In this document: positions 1-12,059 of the stretch, piece after piece
Layout of the letters: each line of letters starts with the position of its first letter
How positions within the stretch are numbered: position 1 is the first letter of the stretch
Origin: Liolophura sinensis
Lineage: Eukaryota; Mollusca; Polyplacophora; Chitonida; Chitonidae
NCBI RefSeq assembly: GCF_032854445.1
Contig: NC_088306.1
Coordinates: forward strand, 28,865,764 to 28,929,763
DNA: 64,000 nucleotides
Direction: 5' to 3'
Made by a program: the position numbers and the translations under genes
The notes under the pieces: model-generated
Seen by the model: the letters and a program-made list of their open reading frames with translations, nothing else
What the model was told of the DNA's origin: nothing
Databases searched by the model: none

Positions 1-998
1 TTCTACTAATTACCTACGATATCTTCTACTATTTACCTACAATCTGTTCTACTATTTACCCAAATTCTATCCTGCCCTTTGCCTATGACCTGTTAGCCTA
101 TTTACTCACCTTTTGTTTTACTATTTACCCAAAATCTGTTCTACTATTTACCTACACTTTCTTCGACTGTTTACCTACAATGTGTTCTACTATTTAAACA
201 CAAGTTGTTCTACTATTTACCTACAATCTGTTTTTTTTTTGCCTACAATATTTTCTACTAATCAAACATAGCGTAAATAGGGAATGTTTTGACAGTGCTC
301 TTGCTTTGACCTTGTTACATACAGTCTTCTTACAAAATTGATTGAAAGTTAAGGCAAAATCGACATATACAGGTAAACAGGAGGAAAACACAAACGATAT
401 AAACGTACGAAAACAGCATCCTGAAACCTTGGTAGAACAGCTAAAACTCTCAAAACTTAGAAAAGCTACTTGCACAATATACCCGAAAAGTGTCCAGAGT
501 CGAGGCGATTTTGTGACACGATACATCTGTCAAAATTGTGAACACAAAACTGCATGGTAAAGTGCATTTAAGGTACCAAAACACTGACCACAAATGTAGC
601 AGTGCAATGCGAGATAAATAATACGAGAGACAACACAGGATTTTAGAACTGATTATTTATAAACATAATAAGGTAAGTAGGTTTTGACACCAGGAAAAAG
701 TAGGTTTGCTCGATAAAACAGAGATGAGATATATCTGGGTGTTTTAAAATAGTGTTACACCCACCTCCGGTTAGTGGTTTTATGGTAAGGCCATTAAGCT
801 TTACATTTTGCAATCTATTGATGTCAGAATGTCCATGCAATAATACAAAACTCAAAAGTTCTTGTATCTGTGTCATGGCGACTAACATACCGATCCACAG
901 TTTTTTGAACAGTAATTTTCATTGTCCTTATCAAAGTTTTACAAAAAAGCTGTAAATATCACTGACAAATGTACAGCACAGTTTTCATTCTCTTCCAG

Positions 999-1049
999 AC
1001 GAAATGAGAGCTGTTCCACCAAGTCCAGCGATGCCTCCTGCGGCATTAA
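999..1049 (+). CDS. Candidate 51-nt cassette mini-exon E1 (phase 1-1)
   Basis: The acceptor is a pyrimidine tract ending 'ttttcattctcttccag', with a branch-point-like CTGAC about 33 nt upstream; the donor is 'gtaagt' directly after the exon. The 51 nt (17 codons) stay open only when two bases complete an incoming codon and one base is left over. The full codons read EMRAVPPSPAMPPAAL. Another frame is open but is contradicted by E3, which has a stop there. Because the exon is symmetric, inclusion or skipping would not shift the frame. No flanking larger exon lies in the window, so the host protein is unknown. Two AG dinucleotides between branch point and acceptor are an oddity. Coding status is inferred from splice signals and substitution pattern, not from a homologue. 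Confidence 0.6.
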
Positions 1050-2596
1050 GTAAGTTTGGTGTTCTCTTCTCCACTATAGTGTGGTTTGGAATATTATTCC
1101 GGTCATGACTTATCTGTGTTCAGTTGTATGATGATCAGAGAGAAACGTGCAGCAAAGCCCAGGCATCTCTCTTCTCAGGTTTAGAATTCATCAGATTTCT
1201 TTTAAAAACTAGCTAAAAAGAAAAGCAAAGAGCTTTTAAGGAGAGAAGTGCAAATCAGAGTTCTTTTCACAGTATTCTGTAGGATTGTTATTGACATTTA
1301 AAATATATCTGAAGAATATATGACGTAAGAAAGGAGTTTGTTTTCATTCCAAACCAAACATGTTAACTGCTATGGCTGTATTTACAGTATGTTCTACTAT
1401 TTATCTAAAATCTGTTCGTCTGTTTACCAACAATATCTTCTGTTATTTACCTGCAATCTGTAGTACTATTTACTTACTATCTCCTCTACTTATTACCTGC
1501 AATCTGTTCTGCTATTAACCTACAATTTCTTCTCCTAGTTACCTAAAATCTCTTCGTTTTTTTACCCACAGTGTCTTCTACTATTTACATACAAGCTGTT
1601 CTACTAATCACCTACGATCTCTTCTAATATTTACCGACAATCTGTTCTACTATTTACCCACATTCTGTCCTACCCTTTGCCTACGATCTGTTAATCTATT
1701 TACCCACCTTTTGTTTTACTATTTACCCCAAATCTGTTCTACTATTTACCAACACTTTCTTCCACTATTTACCTATAATCTGTTCCACTATTTAAACACA
1801 ATCTGTTCTATTATTTACCTACAATCTGTTTTTTTTTAACCTACAATATTTTCTACTAATTAAACATAGCGTAAATAGTGAATGTTTTGACAGTGCTCTA
1901 GCTTTGACCTTGTTACATACAGTCTTCTTACAAAATTGATTGAAAGTTAAGGCAAAATCGACATATACAGGTAAACAGGAGGAAAACACAAACGATAAAA
2001 ACGTACCAAAACAGCATCCTGAAACCTTGGTAGGACAGCTAAAACTCTCAAAACTTAGGAAAGCTACTTGCACAATATACCCGAAAAGTGTCCAGAGTCG
2101 AGGCGATTTTGTGACACGATACATCTGTCAAATTTGTGGACACAAAACTGCGTGGTAAAGTGCATTTAAGGTACCAAAACACTGACCACAAATGTAGCAG
2201 TGCAATGCGAGATAAATACAACGAGTGACAACACATCATTTTAAATCTGATAATTCATAAACATAATAAGGTAAGTAGTTTTGATACCAGGTAAACGTAG
2301 GTTTGCTTGCCAAAACGGAGACGGGAAAATAAATGGGTGTTTTAAAATAGTGTTACACCCACCTCCGGTTAGTGGTTTTATGGTAAGGCCGTTAAGCTTT
2401 ACATTTTGCAATCTATTAATGTCAGAATGTCCATACAATAATACAAAACTCAAAAGTTCTTGTAACTGTGTCATGGCGACTAACATACCGATCCACAGTT
2501 TTTTGAAAAGTAATCTTCAATGTCGTTATCAAAGTTTTACAAGAAAGCTGTAAATATCACTGACAATTGTACAGCACAGTTTTCATTCTCTTCCAG

Positions 2597-2647
2597 ACGA
2601 AATGAGAGCTGTTCCACCAAGTCCAGCGATGCCTCCTGCGGCATTAA
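2597..2647 (+). CDS. Candidate 51-nt cassette mini-exon E2, identical to E1
   Basis: The exon and its flanks repeat E1 exactly 1,598 bp downstream, with the same acceptor tract, the same 'gtaagt' donor and the same 16 full codons (EMRAVPPSPAMPPAAL). The surrounding ~1.6 kb unit is a near-identical tandem duplicate of the E1 unit, so this looks like the youngest duplication in the array. Exon identity here contrasts with the strong exon divergence between E1 and E3. Whether both copies are spliced into one transcript cannot be seen. Confidence 0.6.
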
Positions 2648-3670
2648 GTAAGTTTGGTGTTCTCTTCTCCACTATAGTGTGGTTTGGAATATTATTCCGG
2701 TCATGTCTTATCTGTGTTCAGTTGTATGATGATCAGAGAGAAACGTGCAGCAAAGCCCAGGCATCTCTCTTCTCAGGTTTAGAATTCATCAGATTTCTTT
2801 TAAAAACTAGCTAAAAAGAAAAGCAAAGAGCTTTTAAGGAGAGAAGTGCAAATCAGAGTTCTTTTCACAGTATTCTGTAGGATTGTTATTGACATTTAAA
2901 ATATATCTGAAGAATATATGACGTAAGAAAGGAGTTTGTTTTTATTCCAAACCAAACATGTTAACTGCTATGGCTGTATTTACAGTATGTTCTACTATTT
3001 ATCTAAAACCTGTTCGTCTGTTTACCTACAATATCTTCTGTTATTTACCTGCAATCTGTTTTTTTTTTAACCTACAATATAATCTACTAATCAAACATAG
3101 CGTAAATAGGGAATGTTTTGACAGTGCTCTTGCTTTGACCTTGTTACATACAGTCTTCTTACAAAATTGATTGAAAGTTAAGGCAAAATCGACATATACA
3201 GGTAAACAGGAGGAAAACACAAACGATAAAAACTTACGAAAACAGCATTCTGAAACCTTGGTAGAACAGCTAAAACTCTCAAAACTTAGGAAAGCTACTT
3301 GCACAATATACCCGTAAAGTGTCCAGAGTCGAGGCGATTTTGTGACACGATACATCTGTCAAATTTGTGGAAACAAAATTGCATGGTAAAGTGCATATAA
3401 GGTACTAAAACAATGACCACAAATGTAGCAGTGCAATGCGAGATAAATAATACGAGAGACAACACAGGATTTTAGAACTGATTATTTATAAACTTAATAA
3501 GGTAAGTAGGTTTTGACACCAGGAAAAAGTAGGTTTGCTCGATAAAACAGAGATGAGATATATCTGGGTTGTTTTTTGTTTTTTAATAGTGTTACACCCA
3601 GTTGCAGTTATTGGTTTTATGGTAAGGCCATTAAGCTTTATATTTTGCAATCTATTGATGCCAGAATGTC

Positions 3671-3689
3671 CATGCAATAACTTCGGGAA
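3671..3689 (+). pseudogene. Mini-exon remnant (donor kept, acceptor deleted)
   Basis: In this unit the stretch that holds the acceptor and exon start in E1-E5 has been deleted, joining '...ccatgcaataa' to 'cttcgggaagagacatcag'. That is followed by a perfect donor 'gtaagtttggtg' and the usual downstream intron. The 19 nt resemble the 3' end of the 45-nt exon E5 (tttccgaagagaatttag). A cryptic acceptor at 'ttgatgccag' (ending about 3662) could define a 35-nt exon, but 35 nt would break the frame. I call it a dead cassette. Confidence 0.45.
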
Positions 3690-3837
3690 GAGACATCAGG
3701 TAAGTTTGGTGTCCTTTGCTCCAGTATGATATCATCTGGAACATCATTTCGGTCATGTCTTATCTGTGTTCAATTACATCATAACCAGAGAGAAAATTGC
3801 AGCAAGGCTGAGGAATCTGTCTTGACAGGTTTACAGT

Positions 3838-6215
3838 TTATTAGATTTCCTGTTAAAACTAGCTAAAAAGGTCAGCAAAGAGTTTTTGAGGAGTGAAGTG
3901 CAAATCAGAGTTCTTTTCACAGTATTCTGTAGGATTGTTTTTTGACATTTAAAATTTGTCTTATAAATATTTGACGTGTAGAAGCGTTTTTTCCCCCAGG
4001 GAAACATGCTAACTGCTACTGCTGTATTTACAACTATTTACCTAGAATCTCTTTTAATATTTACCTACAATCTCTTCTACTATTTACATACAATCCTTTC
4101 TGCTATTTACCTGGAATCTTTTCTAATATTTACCAACAATCTGTTCTGCTATTTACCTGCAATCTCTTTTAATATTTACCTATTTTTTTTTCTACTTTTT
4201 ACCTATTTTACTAAATACCTACAATCTGTTCTACTATTTACCCACACACTGTTGTACTATTCACCAACCATCTGTTCCACTATATACCTACAATGTCGTC
4301 TACTGTTTACATGCAATCCGCTTTACTATTTACCCATAATCTATTCTTCTATTTACCCAGACTCTGTTCTACTATTTACCTACAATCAGTTTTGCCATTT
4401 ACCTACAATCTCTGCTACTGTTTACCTACAGTTTGTTTTAAATATTTACTCTAAAAATGTCCTACTATTTATTTACATTATCTTCTACTATTTCACTACA
4501 ATCTCTTCTATTATTTACGTACACTCTGTGTAACTATTTACCTAAAATCTCTTGTACAATTTACCTGTCATCTCTTGTACTAATTACCTGCAATCTGTTC
4601 TACTATTAACCTACAATCTAGTCTACTAAGTACCTGTAATCTCTTCTACTATTTACCTGTAATCTGTTCTACTATTAGGCTACAAACTCTCTTCTACTAT
4701 TTATTTACAATGTGTTTTACTATCTACCTACAATCTGTGCTGCTATTTACCTGCAATCTGTTCGGGTGATTGTCTACATTGTCTTCTACTATTTATGTAC
4801 AATTTGCCTGAGTATTTACCCAAAATCTGTTCTACTAAATACCTACGATATCTTCCACTATTTCCCTACAATCTCTTCTACTTTTTACTTACAATCCTTA
4901 ATGTCTTGTACAATTTACCTGTGATCTCTTGTACTATTTCCCTACAATCTGTTTTGACTTTTATCTACGAGGTGTTCTGCAATTTACCTACAATATTTTC
5001 TTTTATTTACCTGCAATCTCGTCTCTCATTTGTCTACAATCTCTTCTACTATTTACCCACAATCTCTTCTATTACATACCTACATGCGGTCGCTGTGAGT
5101 TCAAGTCCAGCTCATCCTGGCTTCTTCTCCAACCGTACGTAGAAAGGTTTTCCAGAAACCTGCGGATGGTCGTGGGTTTCCCCCGGAGTAGTACGACGTA
5201 GAGCGACAATAAAAAAAAAAAATAAAAAAAAAAAAAAAACAATTTGTTCTGATCTTTTTCTAAAATCGGTTCTACCATTTACCTAAAATCCGTTCTACTA
5301 TTTACCTACACTCTGTTTTTTTTACCTACAATATTTTCTACTAATCAAACATAGAGTAAAGGGGAAAGCTTTGACAGTGCTCTTGCTTTGACCTTGTTAC
5401 ATATAGTCTTCTTACAAATTGATTGAAAGTTAAGGCAAAATTGACAAATAAAGGTAAAAAGAAGTAAAACACAAACGATAAAATCGTACCAAAACAACAT
5501 CCCGAAACATTGGTAGAACAGCTAAAACTCTCAAAACTTAGAAAAGCTACTTGCACAATATACCCGAAAAGTGTCCAGAGTCGAGGCGATTTTGTGACAC
5601 GTTACATCTGTCAAATTTTTGGACACAAAAGGTGCATTTAAGGTGTCAAAACACTGATCACAAATGTGGCAGTGCAATGCGAGATAAATAATACGAGAGA
5701 CAATACATGATTTTAAAACTGAATATTTATAAACATAATAAGGTAAGTAGGTTTTGACACCAGGAAAAAGTAGGTTTGCTCGATAAAACAATCTGTTGTA
5801 TTATTTCCTAACTATTTCTTCTACATATTACTTGCAATCTGTTCTACTATTAACCTACAATTTCTTCTCCTAATTACCTAAAATCTCTTCTATTTTTTAC
5901 ACACAGTGTGTTCCACTATTTACATACAAGCTGTTCTACTAATCACCTACGATCTCTTCTACTATTTACCAACAATCTGTTCTACTATTTACTCACATTC
6001 TATGCTAACCTTTGCCTACGATCTGTTAGCCTATTTACCCACCTTTCGTTTTACTATTTACCCACAATCAGTTTTACTATTTACCCAAAATCTGTTCTAC
6101 TATTTACCAACACTTTCTTCCACTATTTACCTATAATCTGTTCTACTATTTAAACACAAGCTGTTTTACTATTTACCTACAATCTGTTTTTTTTACCTAC
6201 AATATTTTCTACTAA
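3838..6215 (+). repeat. 2.4 kb segmental duplicate, copy 1 of 2
   Basis: This block, from the mini-exon downstream intron through a 23-bp array, a SINE fragment (5087-5215), an A block and another 23-bp array, is repeated nearly base for base at 8660-11025. Shared details include the poly-A stretch interrupted by a T after the SINE fragment and the broken B block 'gctcgataaaacaatctgttg'. Neither copy contains a mini-exon. Confidence 0.85.
5087..5215 (+). mobile_element. tRNA-derived SINE fragment
   Basis: It starts inside the SINE at 'gcggtcgctgtgagttcaag', which carries the B-box-like GAGTTCAAGTCC. It continues through 'aacctgcggatggtcgtggg' and ends in an A-rich tail. The A-box head is missing. 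The duplicate lies at 9916-10050. Confidence 0.8.
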
Positions 6216-6892
6216 TCAAACATAGCGTAAAGGGGAAAGTTTTGACAGTGCTCTTGCCTTGACCTTGTTACATACAGTCTTCTTACAAAATTGGTTGAAA
6301 GTTAATGCAAAATCGACATATACAGGTAAAAAGGAGGAAAACACAAACGATAAAAACGCACCAAAACAGCATTCTGAAATCTTGGTAGAACAGCTAAAAC
6401 TCTCAAAACTTAGAAAAGCTACTTGCACAATATACCCGAAAAGTGTCCAGAGTCGAAGCGATTTTATGACACGATACATCTGTCAAAATTGTGGACACAA
6501 AACTGCATGGTAAAGTGCATTTAAGGTATCAAAACACTGACCACAAATGTAGCAGTGCAATGCGAGGTAAGCAGGTTTTGACACCAGGAAAAAGTAGGTT
6601 TGCTCGATAAAACAGAGATGAGATATATCTGGGTGTTTTAAAATAGTGTTACACCCACCTCCGGTTAGTGGTTTTATGGTAAGGCTATTAAGCTTTACAT
6701 TTTGCAATCTATTGATGTCAGAATGTCCATGCAATAATAGAAAACTCAAAAGTTCTTGTAACTGTGTCATGGCGACTAACATACCGATCCACAGTTTTTT
6801 GAAAAGTAATCTTCATTGTTTTTGTCAAAGTTTTACAAAAATTCTGTAAATATCACTGACAAATGTACAGCACAGTTTTCATTCTCTCCCAG

Positions 6893-6943
6893 ACACAAGG
6901 ACAGCTGTTGCACTAATTTCAGCGATTCCTCTTGAGCCAATAT
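6893..6943 (+). CDS. Candidate 51-nt cassette mini-exon E3, diverged from E1
   Basis: The acceptor 'ttttcattctctcccag', the CTGAC branch-point motif and the donor 'gtaagt' match E1 almost perfectly. The phase-1 codons read TRTAVALISAIPLEPI; the other two frames contain stops, which fixes the phase. Against E1, 14 of 51 bases differ: 12 of 32 first/second codon positions, 1 of 16 third positions, and the last junction base. Every changed codon changes the amino acid. The flanking 45 nt upstream differ at one base. This is the signature of diversifying selection on a young duplicate. Confidence 0.65.
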
Positions 6944-8486
6944 GTAAGTTTGGTGTCCTCTTCTCCACTATAATGTGGTCTGGAACACTATTCCGGTCAT
7001 GTCTTATCTGTGTGATATTGTATGATGACCAGAGAGAAAAGTGCAGCAAAGCCCAGGCATCTCTCTTGACAAATTACAGTTCATCAGATTTCTTTTTAAA
7101 CCCGGCTAAAACAGATAGGCAAAGAGCTTTTAAGGAGAGAAGTGCAAATCAGAGTTCTTTTCAAAGTATTCTGCTAGGATTGTTATTGACATTTAAAATA
7201 TATCTGAAGAATATATGACGTAAGAAAGTTGTTTTTATTCCAAACCAAACCTGTTAACTGCTATGGCTGTATTTACAGTATGTTCTACTATTTACCTAAA
7301 ACCTGTTCGTCTATTTACCTACAATATCTTCTGTTATTTACATGCAATCTGTAGTACTATTTACTTACTATCTCCTCTACTTATTACCTGCAATCTGTTC
7401 TGCTATTAACCTACAATTTCTTCTCCTAATTACCTAAAATCTCTTATATCTTTTACCCACAGTGTGTTCTGCTATTTACATAACAGCTGTTCAACTAATC
7501 ACCTACGATCTCTTTTACTATTTACCCAAAATCTGTTCTACTATTTACCCACATTCTATCTTACCCTTTGCCTACGATCTGTTAGCCTATTTACCCACCT
7601 TTTGTGTTACTGTTTACCCAAAATCTGTTTTACTATTTACCTACACTTTCTGGGACTATTTAACTATAATCTGTTCTACTATTTAAACACAAGTTGTTCT
7701 ACTATTTACCTACAATCTGTTTACTTTTACCTAAAATATTTTCTTCTAATCAAACATAGCGCAAATAGGGAAAGTCTTGACAGTGCTCTTGCTTTGACCT
7801 TGTTACATACAGTCTTCTTACAAAATTGATTGAAAGTTAAGGCAAAATCGACATATACAGGTAAACAGGAGGAAAACACAAACGATAAAAACGTACCAAA
7901 ACAGCATCCTTAAACCTTGGTAGAACAGCTAAAACTCTCAAAACTTAGAAAAGCTACTTGCACAATATACCCGAAAAGTGTCCAGAGTCGAGGCGATTTT
8001 GTGACACGATACATCTGTCAAAATTGTGGACACAAAACTGCATGGTAAAGTGCATTTAAGGTATCAAAACACTGACCACAAATGTAGCAGTGCAATGCGA
8101 GATAAATAATACGAGAGACAACACAGGATTTTAGAACTGATTATTTATAAACTTAATAAGGTAAGTAGGTTTTGACACCAGGAAAAAGTAGGTTTGCTCA
8201 TAAAAACAGAGATGAGATATATCTGGGTGTTTTAAAATAGTGTTACACCCAGTTGCGGTTATTGGTTTTATGGTAAGGCCATTAAGCTTTACATTTTGCA
8301 ATCTATTGATGTCAGAATGTCCATGCAATAATACAACACTCAAAAGTTCTTGTAACTGTGTCATGGCGACTAACATACCGATCCACAGTTTTTTGAACAG
8401 TAATCTTTATTGTCGTTATCAAAGTTTTACAAAAAAGCTGTAAATATCACAGACAAATGTACGGCACAGTTTTCATTCTCTTCCAG

Positions 8487-8531
8487 ATACACTAGGACGT
8501 GTACTTTACGATTTCGCCGCAAGGATTTTAG
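8487..8531 (+). CDS. Candidate 45-nt cassette mini-exon E4
   Basis: It occupies the same site in the unit as E1-E3. The acceptor is 'ttttcattctcttccag' and the donor is 'gtaggt', as in E5, while E1-E3 use 'gtaagt'. The 45 nt (15 codons) are open in phase 1 with full codons TLGRVLYDFAARIL; frame 0 hits a stop at the third codon. It aligns with E1 through the 'ggac(g/a)(t/g)gt' core, and two codons are absent relative to the 51-nt class. The branch-point motif is CAGAC here rather than CTGAC. With E5 it forms a second length class. Confidence 0.6.
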
Positions 8532-8659
8532 GTAGGTTTGATGTTCTTTCCTCCACTATGATGTCGTCTGGAATATTATTCCGGTCATGTCTTATCTGTG
8601 TTAAATTGCAGGATGACCAGAGAGAAAATTGCAGCAATCCTGATTAATCTGTCTTAACA

Positions 8660-11025
8660 GGTTTACAGTGTATTAGATTTCCTTTTAAATCTAGCTAAGA
8701 AGATCAGCAAAGAGTTTTTGAGGAGTGAAGTGCAAATCAGAGTTCTTTTCACAGTATTCTGTAGGATTGTTTTTTGACATTTAAAATTTGTCTTATAAAT
8801 ATTTGACGTGTAGAAGCGTTTTTTCCCCAAAGGGAAACATGCTAACTGCTACGGCTGTATTTACAACTATTTACCTAGAATCTCTTAATATTTACCTACA
8901 ATCTCTTCTACTATTTACCTACAATCCTTTCTGCAATTTACCTGGAATCTTTTCAAATATTTACCAATAATCTGTTCTGCTATTTACCTGCAGTCTCTTC
9001 TAAAATTTACCTATACTTTTTTTCTAATATTTACCTATTTTACTAAATACCTACAATCTGTTCTACTATTTACCCACACACTGTTGTACTATTCATCAAC
9101 GATCTGTTCCACTATATACCTACAATGTCGTCTACTGTTTACATGCAATCCGTTTTACTATTTACCCCTAATCTATTCTACTATTTACCCAGACTCTGTT
9201 CTACTATTTACCTATAATCAGTTTTGCCATTTACCTACAATCTCTGCAACTATTTACCTACAGTTTGTTTTAAGTATTTACTCTCAACCTGTCCTACTAT
9301 TTATTTACAATATCTTCTACTATTTCACTACAATCTCTTCTACTATTTACTAACACTCTGTGTAACTATTTACCTAAAATCTCTTGTACAATTTACCTGT
9401 CATCTCTTGTACTAATTACCTTCAATCTGTTCTACTATTAACCTTCAATCTATTCTACTAAGTACCTTTAATCTCTACTACTATTTACCTGTAATCTGTT
9501 CTACTATTAAGCTACAAACTCTCTTCTACTATTTATTTACAATGTGTTTTACTATCTACCTACAATCTATGCTGCTATTTACCTGCAATCTGTTCGGGTA
9601 TTTGCCTACATTGCCTTTACTATTTATGTACAATTTGCTTCAGTATTTACCTCAAATCGGTTCTACTAAATACCTACGATATCTTCCATTATTTCCCTAC
9701 AATCTCTTCTACTTTTTACCTACAATCAGTAATGTCTTGTACAATTTACTTGTGATCTCTTGTACTATTTCCCTAGAATCTGTTTTGACTTTTACCTACG
9801 AGGTGTTCTGCAATTTACCTACAATATTTTCTTTTATTTACCTGCAATCTCGTCTCTCATTTGTCTACAATCTCTTCTACTATTTACCCACAATCTCTTC
9901 TATTACATACCTACATGCGGTCGCTGTGAGTTCAAGTCCAGCTCATCCTGGCTTCTTCTCCAACCGTACGTAGAAAGGTTTTCCAGAAACCTGCGGATGG
10001 TCGTGGGTTTCCCCCGGAGTAGTACGACGTAGAGCGACAATAAAAAAAAAAATAAAAAAAAAAAAAAAACAATTTGTTCTGATCTTTTTCTAAAATCGGT
10101 TCTACCATTTACCTAAAATCCGTTCTACTATTTACCTACACTCTGTTTTTTTTACCTACAATATTTTCTACTAATCAAACATAGCGTAAAGGAGAAAGCT
10201 TTGACAGTGCTCTTGCTTTGACCTTGTTACATATAGTCTTCTTACAAATTGATTGAAAGTTAAGGCAAAATTGACAAATAAAGGTAAAAAGAAGTAAAAC
10301 ACAAACGATAAAATCGTACCAAAACAACATCCCGAAACATTGGTAGAACAGCTAAAACTCTCAAAACTTAGAAAAGCTACTTGCACAATATACCCGAAAA
10401 GTGTCCAGAGTCGAGGCGATTTTGTGACACGTTACATCTGTCAAATTTTTGGACACAAAAGGTGCATTTAAGGTGTCAAAACACTGATCACAAATGTGGC
10501 AGTGCAATGCGAGATAAATAATACGAGAGACAATACATGATTTTAAAACTGATTATTTATAAACATAATAAGGTAAGTAGGTTTTGACACCAGGAAAAAG
10601 TAGGTTTGCTCGATAAAACAATCTGTTGTATTATTTCCTAACTATTTCTTCTACATATTACTTGCAATCTGTTCTACTATTAACCTACAATTTCTTCTCC
10701 TAATTACCTAAAATCTCTTCTATTTTTTACACACAGTGTGTTCTACTATTTACATACAAGCTGTTCTACTAATCACCTACGATCTCTTCTACTATTTACC
10801 AACAATCTGTTCTACTATTTACCCACATTCTATCGTACCCTTTGCCTACGATCTCTTAGCCTGTTTACCCACTTTTTGTTTTACTATTTACCCAAAGTCT
10901 GTTCTACTTTTTACCTACACTTTCTTGGACTGTTTACCTATAATCTGTTTTACTATTTAAACACAAGCTGTTCTACGATTTACCTACAATCTGTTTTATT
11001 TTTTACCTACAACTTTTTCTACTAA
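8660..11025 (+). repeat. 2.4 kb segmental duplicate, copy 2 of 2
   Basis: Direct duplicate of 3838-6215, displaced by about 4.8 kb and carrying the same SINE fragment at 9916-10050. Because E3, E4 and both remnants lie around these blocks, the array has grown in steps larger than one unit. Confidence 0.85.
9916..10050 (+). mobile_element. tRNA-derived SINE fragment (duplicate)
   Basis: Same truncated SINE as at 5087, carried along in the 2.4 kb duplication. The shared truncation and tail show it was present before the duplication. Confidence 0.8.
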
Positions 11026-11248
11026 TTAAACACAGAGTAAAGGGGAAAGTTTTGACACTGCTATAGCTATAACCTTGTTACATACAGGTTTTGACACCAG
11101 GAAAAAGTAGGTTTGCTCGATAAAACAGAAAGGAGATATATCTGGGTGTTTTAGAAAAGTGTTACACCCAGTTCCAGTTATTGGTTTCATGGTAAGGCCA
11201 TTAAGCTTTACATTTTGCAATCTATTGATGTCAGAATGTCCATGCAAT

Positions 11249-11267
11249 AACTTCCGGAAGAGAAATC
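11249..11267 (+). pseudogene. Second mini-exon remnant (donor kept, acceptor deleted)
   Basis: The architecture is the same as the remnant at 3671: 'cttccggaagagaaatcag' follows 'ccatgcaataa' directly and is followed by 'gtaagtttggtg'. It is closer to E5's 3' half (tttccgaagagaatttag) than the first remnant is. The two remnants share the same deletion junction, so they probably descend from one deleted unit copied later. Confidence 0.45.
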
Positions 11268-11729
11268 AGGTAAGTTTGGTGTCCTTTCCTCCACTATGAT
11301 GTCATCTGGAACATTATTTCGGTCATGTCTTATCTGTGTTCAATTGCATGATAACCAGAGTGAAAATTGCAGCAAGGCTCATGAATCTGTCTTCACAGGT
11401 TTACAGTATATAAGATTTCTTTTTAAAACTAGAGAAAAATATCAGCAAGGTTTTTGAGGAGTGAAATGGGTGTTTTAAAATAGTGTTACACCCACCTCCA
11501 ATTATTGGTTTTATGGTAAGGCCATTAAGCTTTACATTTTGCAATCTATTGATGTCAGAATGTCCATGCAATAATACAACACTCAAAAGTTCTTGTAACT
11601 GTGTCATGGCGACTAACATACCGATCCACAGTTTTTTGAACAGTAATCTTCGTTGTCGTTATCAAAGTTTTACAAGGAATCTGTACATATCACTGACAAA
11701 TGTACGGCATAGTTTTTATTCTCCTCCAG

Positions 11730-11774
11730 GCATGAGAAGACGTGTAAATCGCGATGTTTCCGAAGAGAATTTAG
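11730..11774 (+). CDS. Candidate 45-nt cassette mini-exon E5, diverged from E4
   Basis: The acceptor is 'tttttattctcctccag' and the donor 'gtaggt'. The phase-1 codons read MRRRVNRDVSEENL. Compared with E4, 18 of 45 bases differ. Within complete codons, 14 of 28 first/second positions but only 2 of 14 third positions have changed. Ten of 14 codons are replaced and none is changed silently. The 45 nt upstream differ at about five bases. The change is chemically large, from hydrophobic E4 to charged E5. It is the last recognisable mini-exon before the gap. Confidence 0.6.
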
Positions 11775-12059
11775 GTAGGTTTAGTATCCTTTCCTCCACT
11801 ATGAGGTCGTCTGGAATCATTTGCATGATGACCAGAGAGAAAATTGCAGCAAGGCTGAGGAATCTGTCTTAACAGGTTTACAGTGTATTAGATTTCTTTT
11901 TAAAACTAGAGAAAAATATCAGCAAAGAGTTTTTGAGGAGTGACGTGCTTTGCACAGTATTCTGTTGGATTGTCTTTTTTTTGACATTTAAAATTTGTCT
12001 GATAAATATTTGACGTGTAGAGGCGGTTTTCCCCCTAGGGAAACATATTAACTTCTACT

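Noticed and set aside
330-377. Possible 48-nt exon in the A block between 'ttacatacag' and 'caggtaaac'
   Set aside because: Length is a multiple of three and the sites are plausible, but all three frames contain stops.
221-526. ~101-residue minus-strand frame repeated at 1819, 3041 and 6216, and the 72-residue plus frame opposite it
   Set aside because: Both strands of the A block stay open in several copies only because the copies are young. Other copies carry stops (for example at 3312 and 7911) and there is no third-position bias or splice signal.
4006-4533. 175-codon hydrophobic open frame starting MLTATAV, and similar frames across 1-15,260
   Set aside because: They are translations of the 23-bp repeat, whose consensus has no stop in any plus frame. 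They show a 23-residue period, differ in frame between units, and equivalent starts at 8839 and 15461 stop early.
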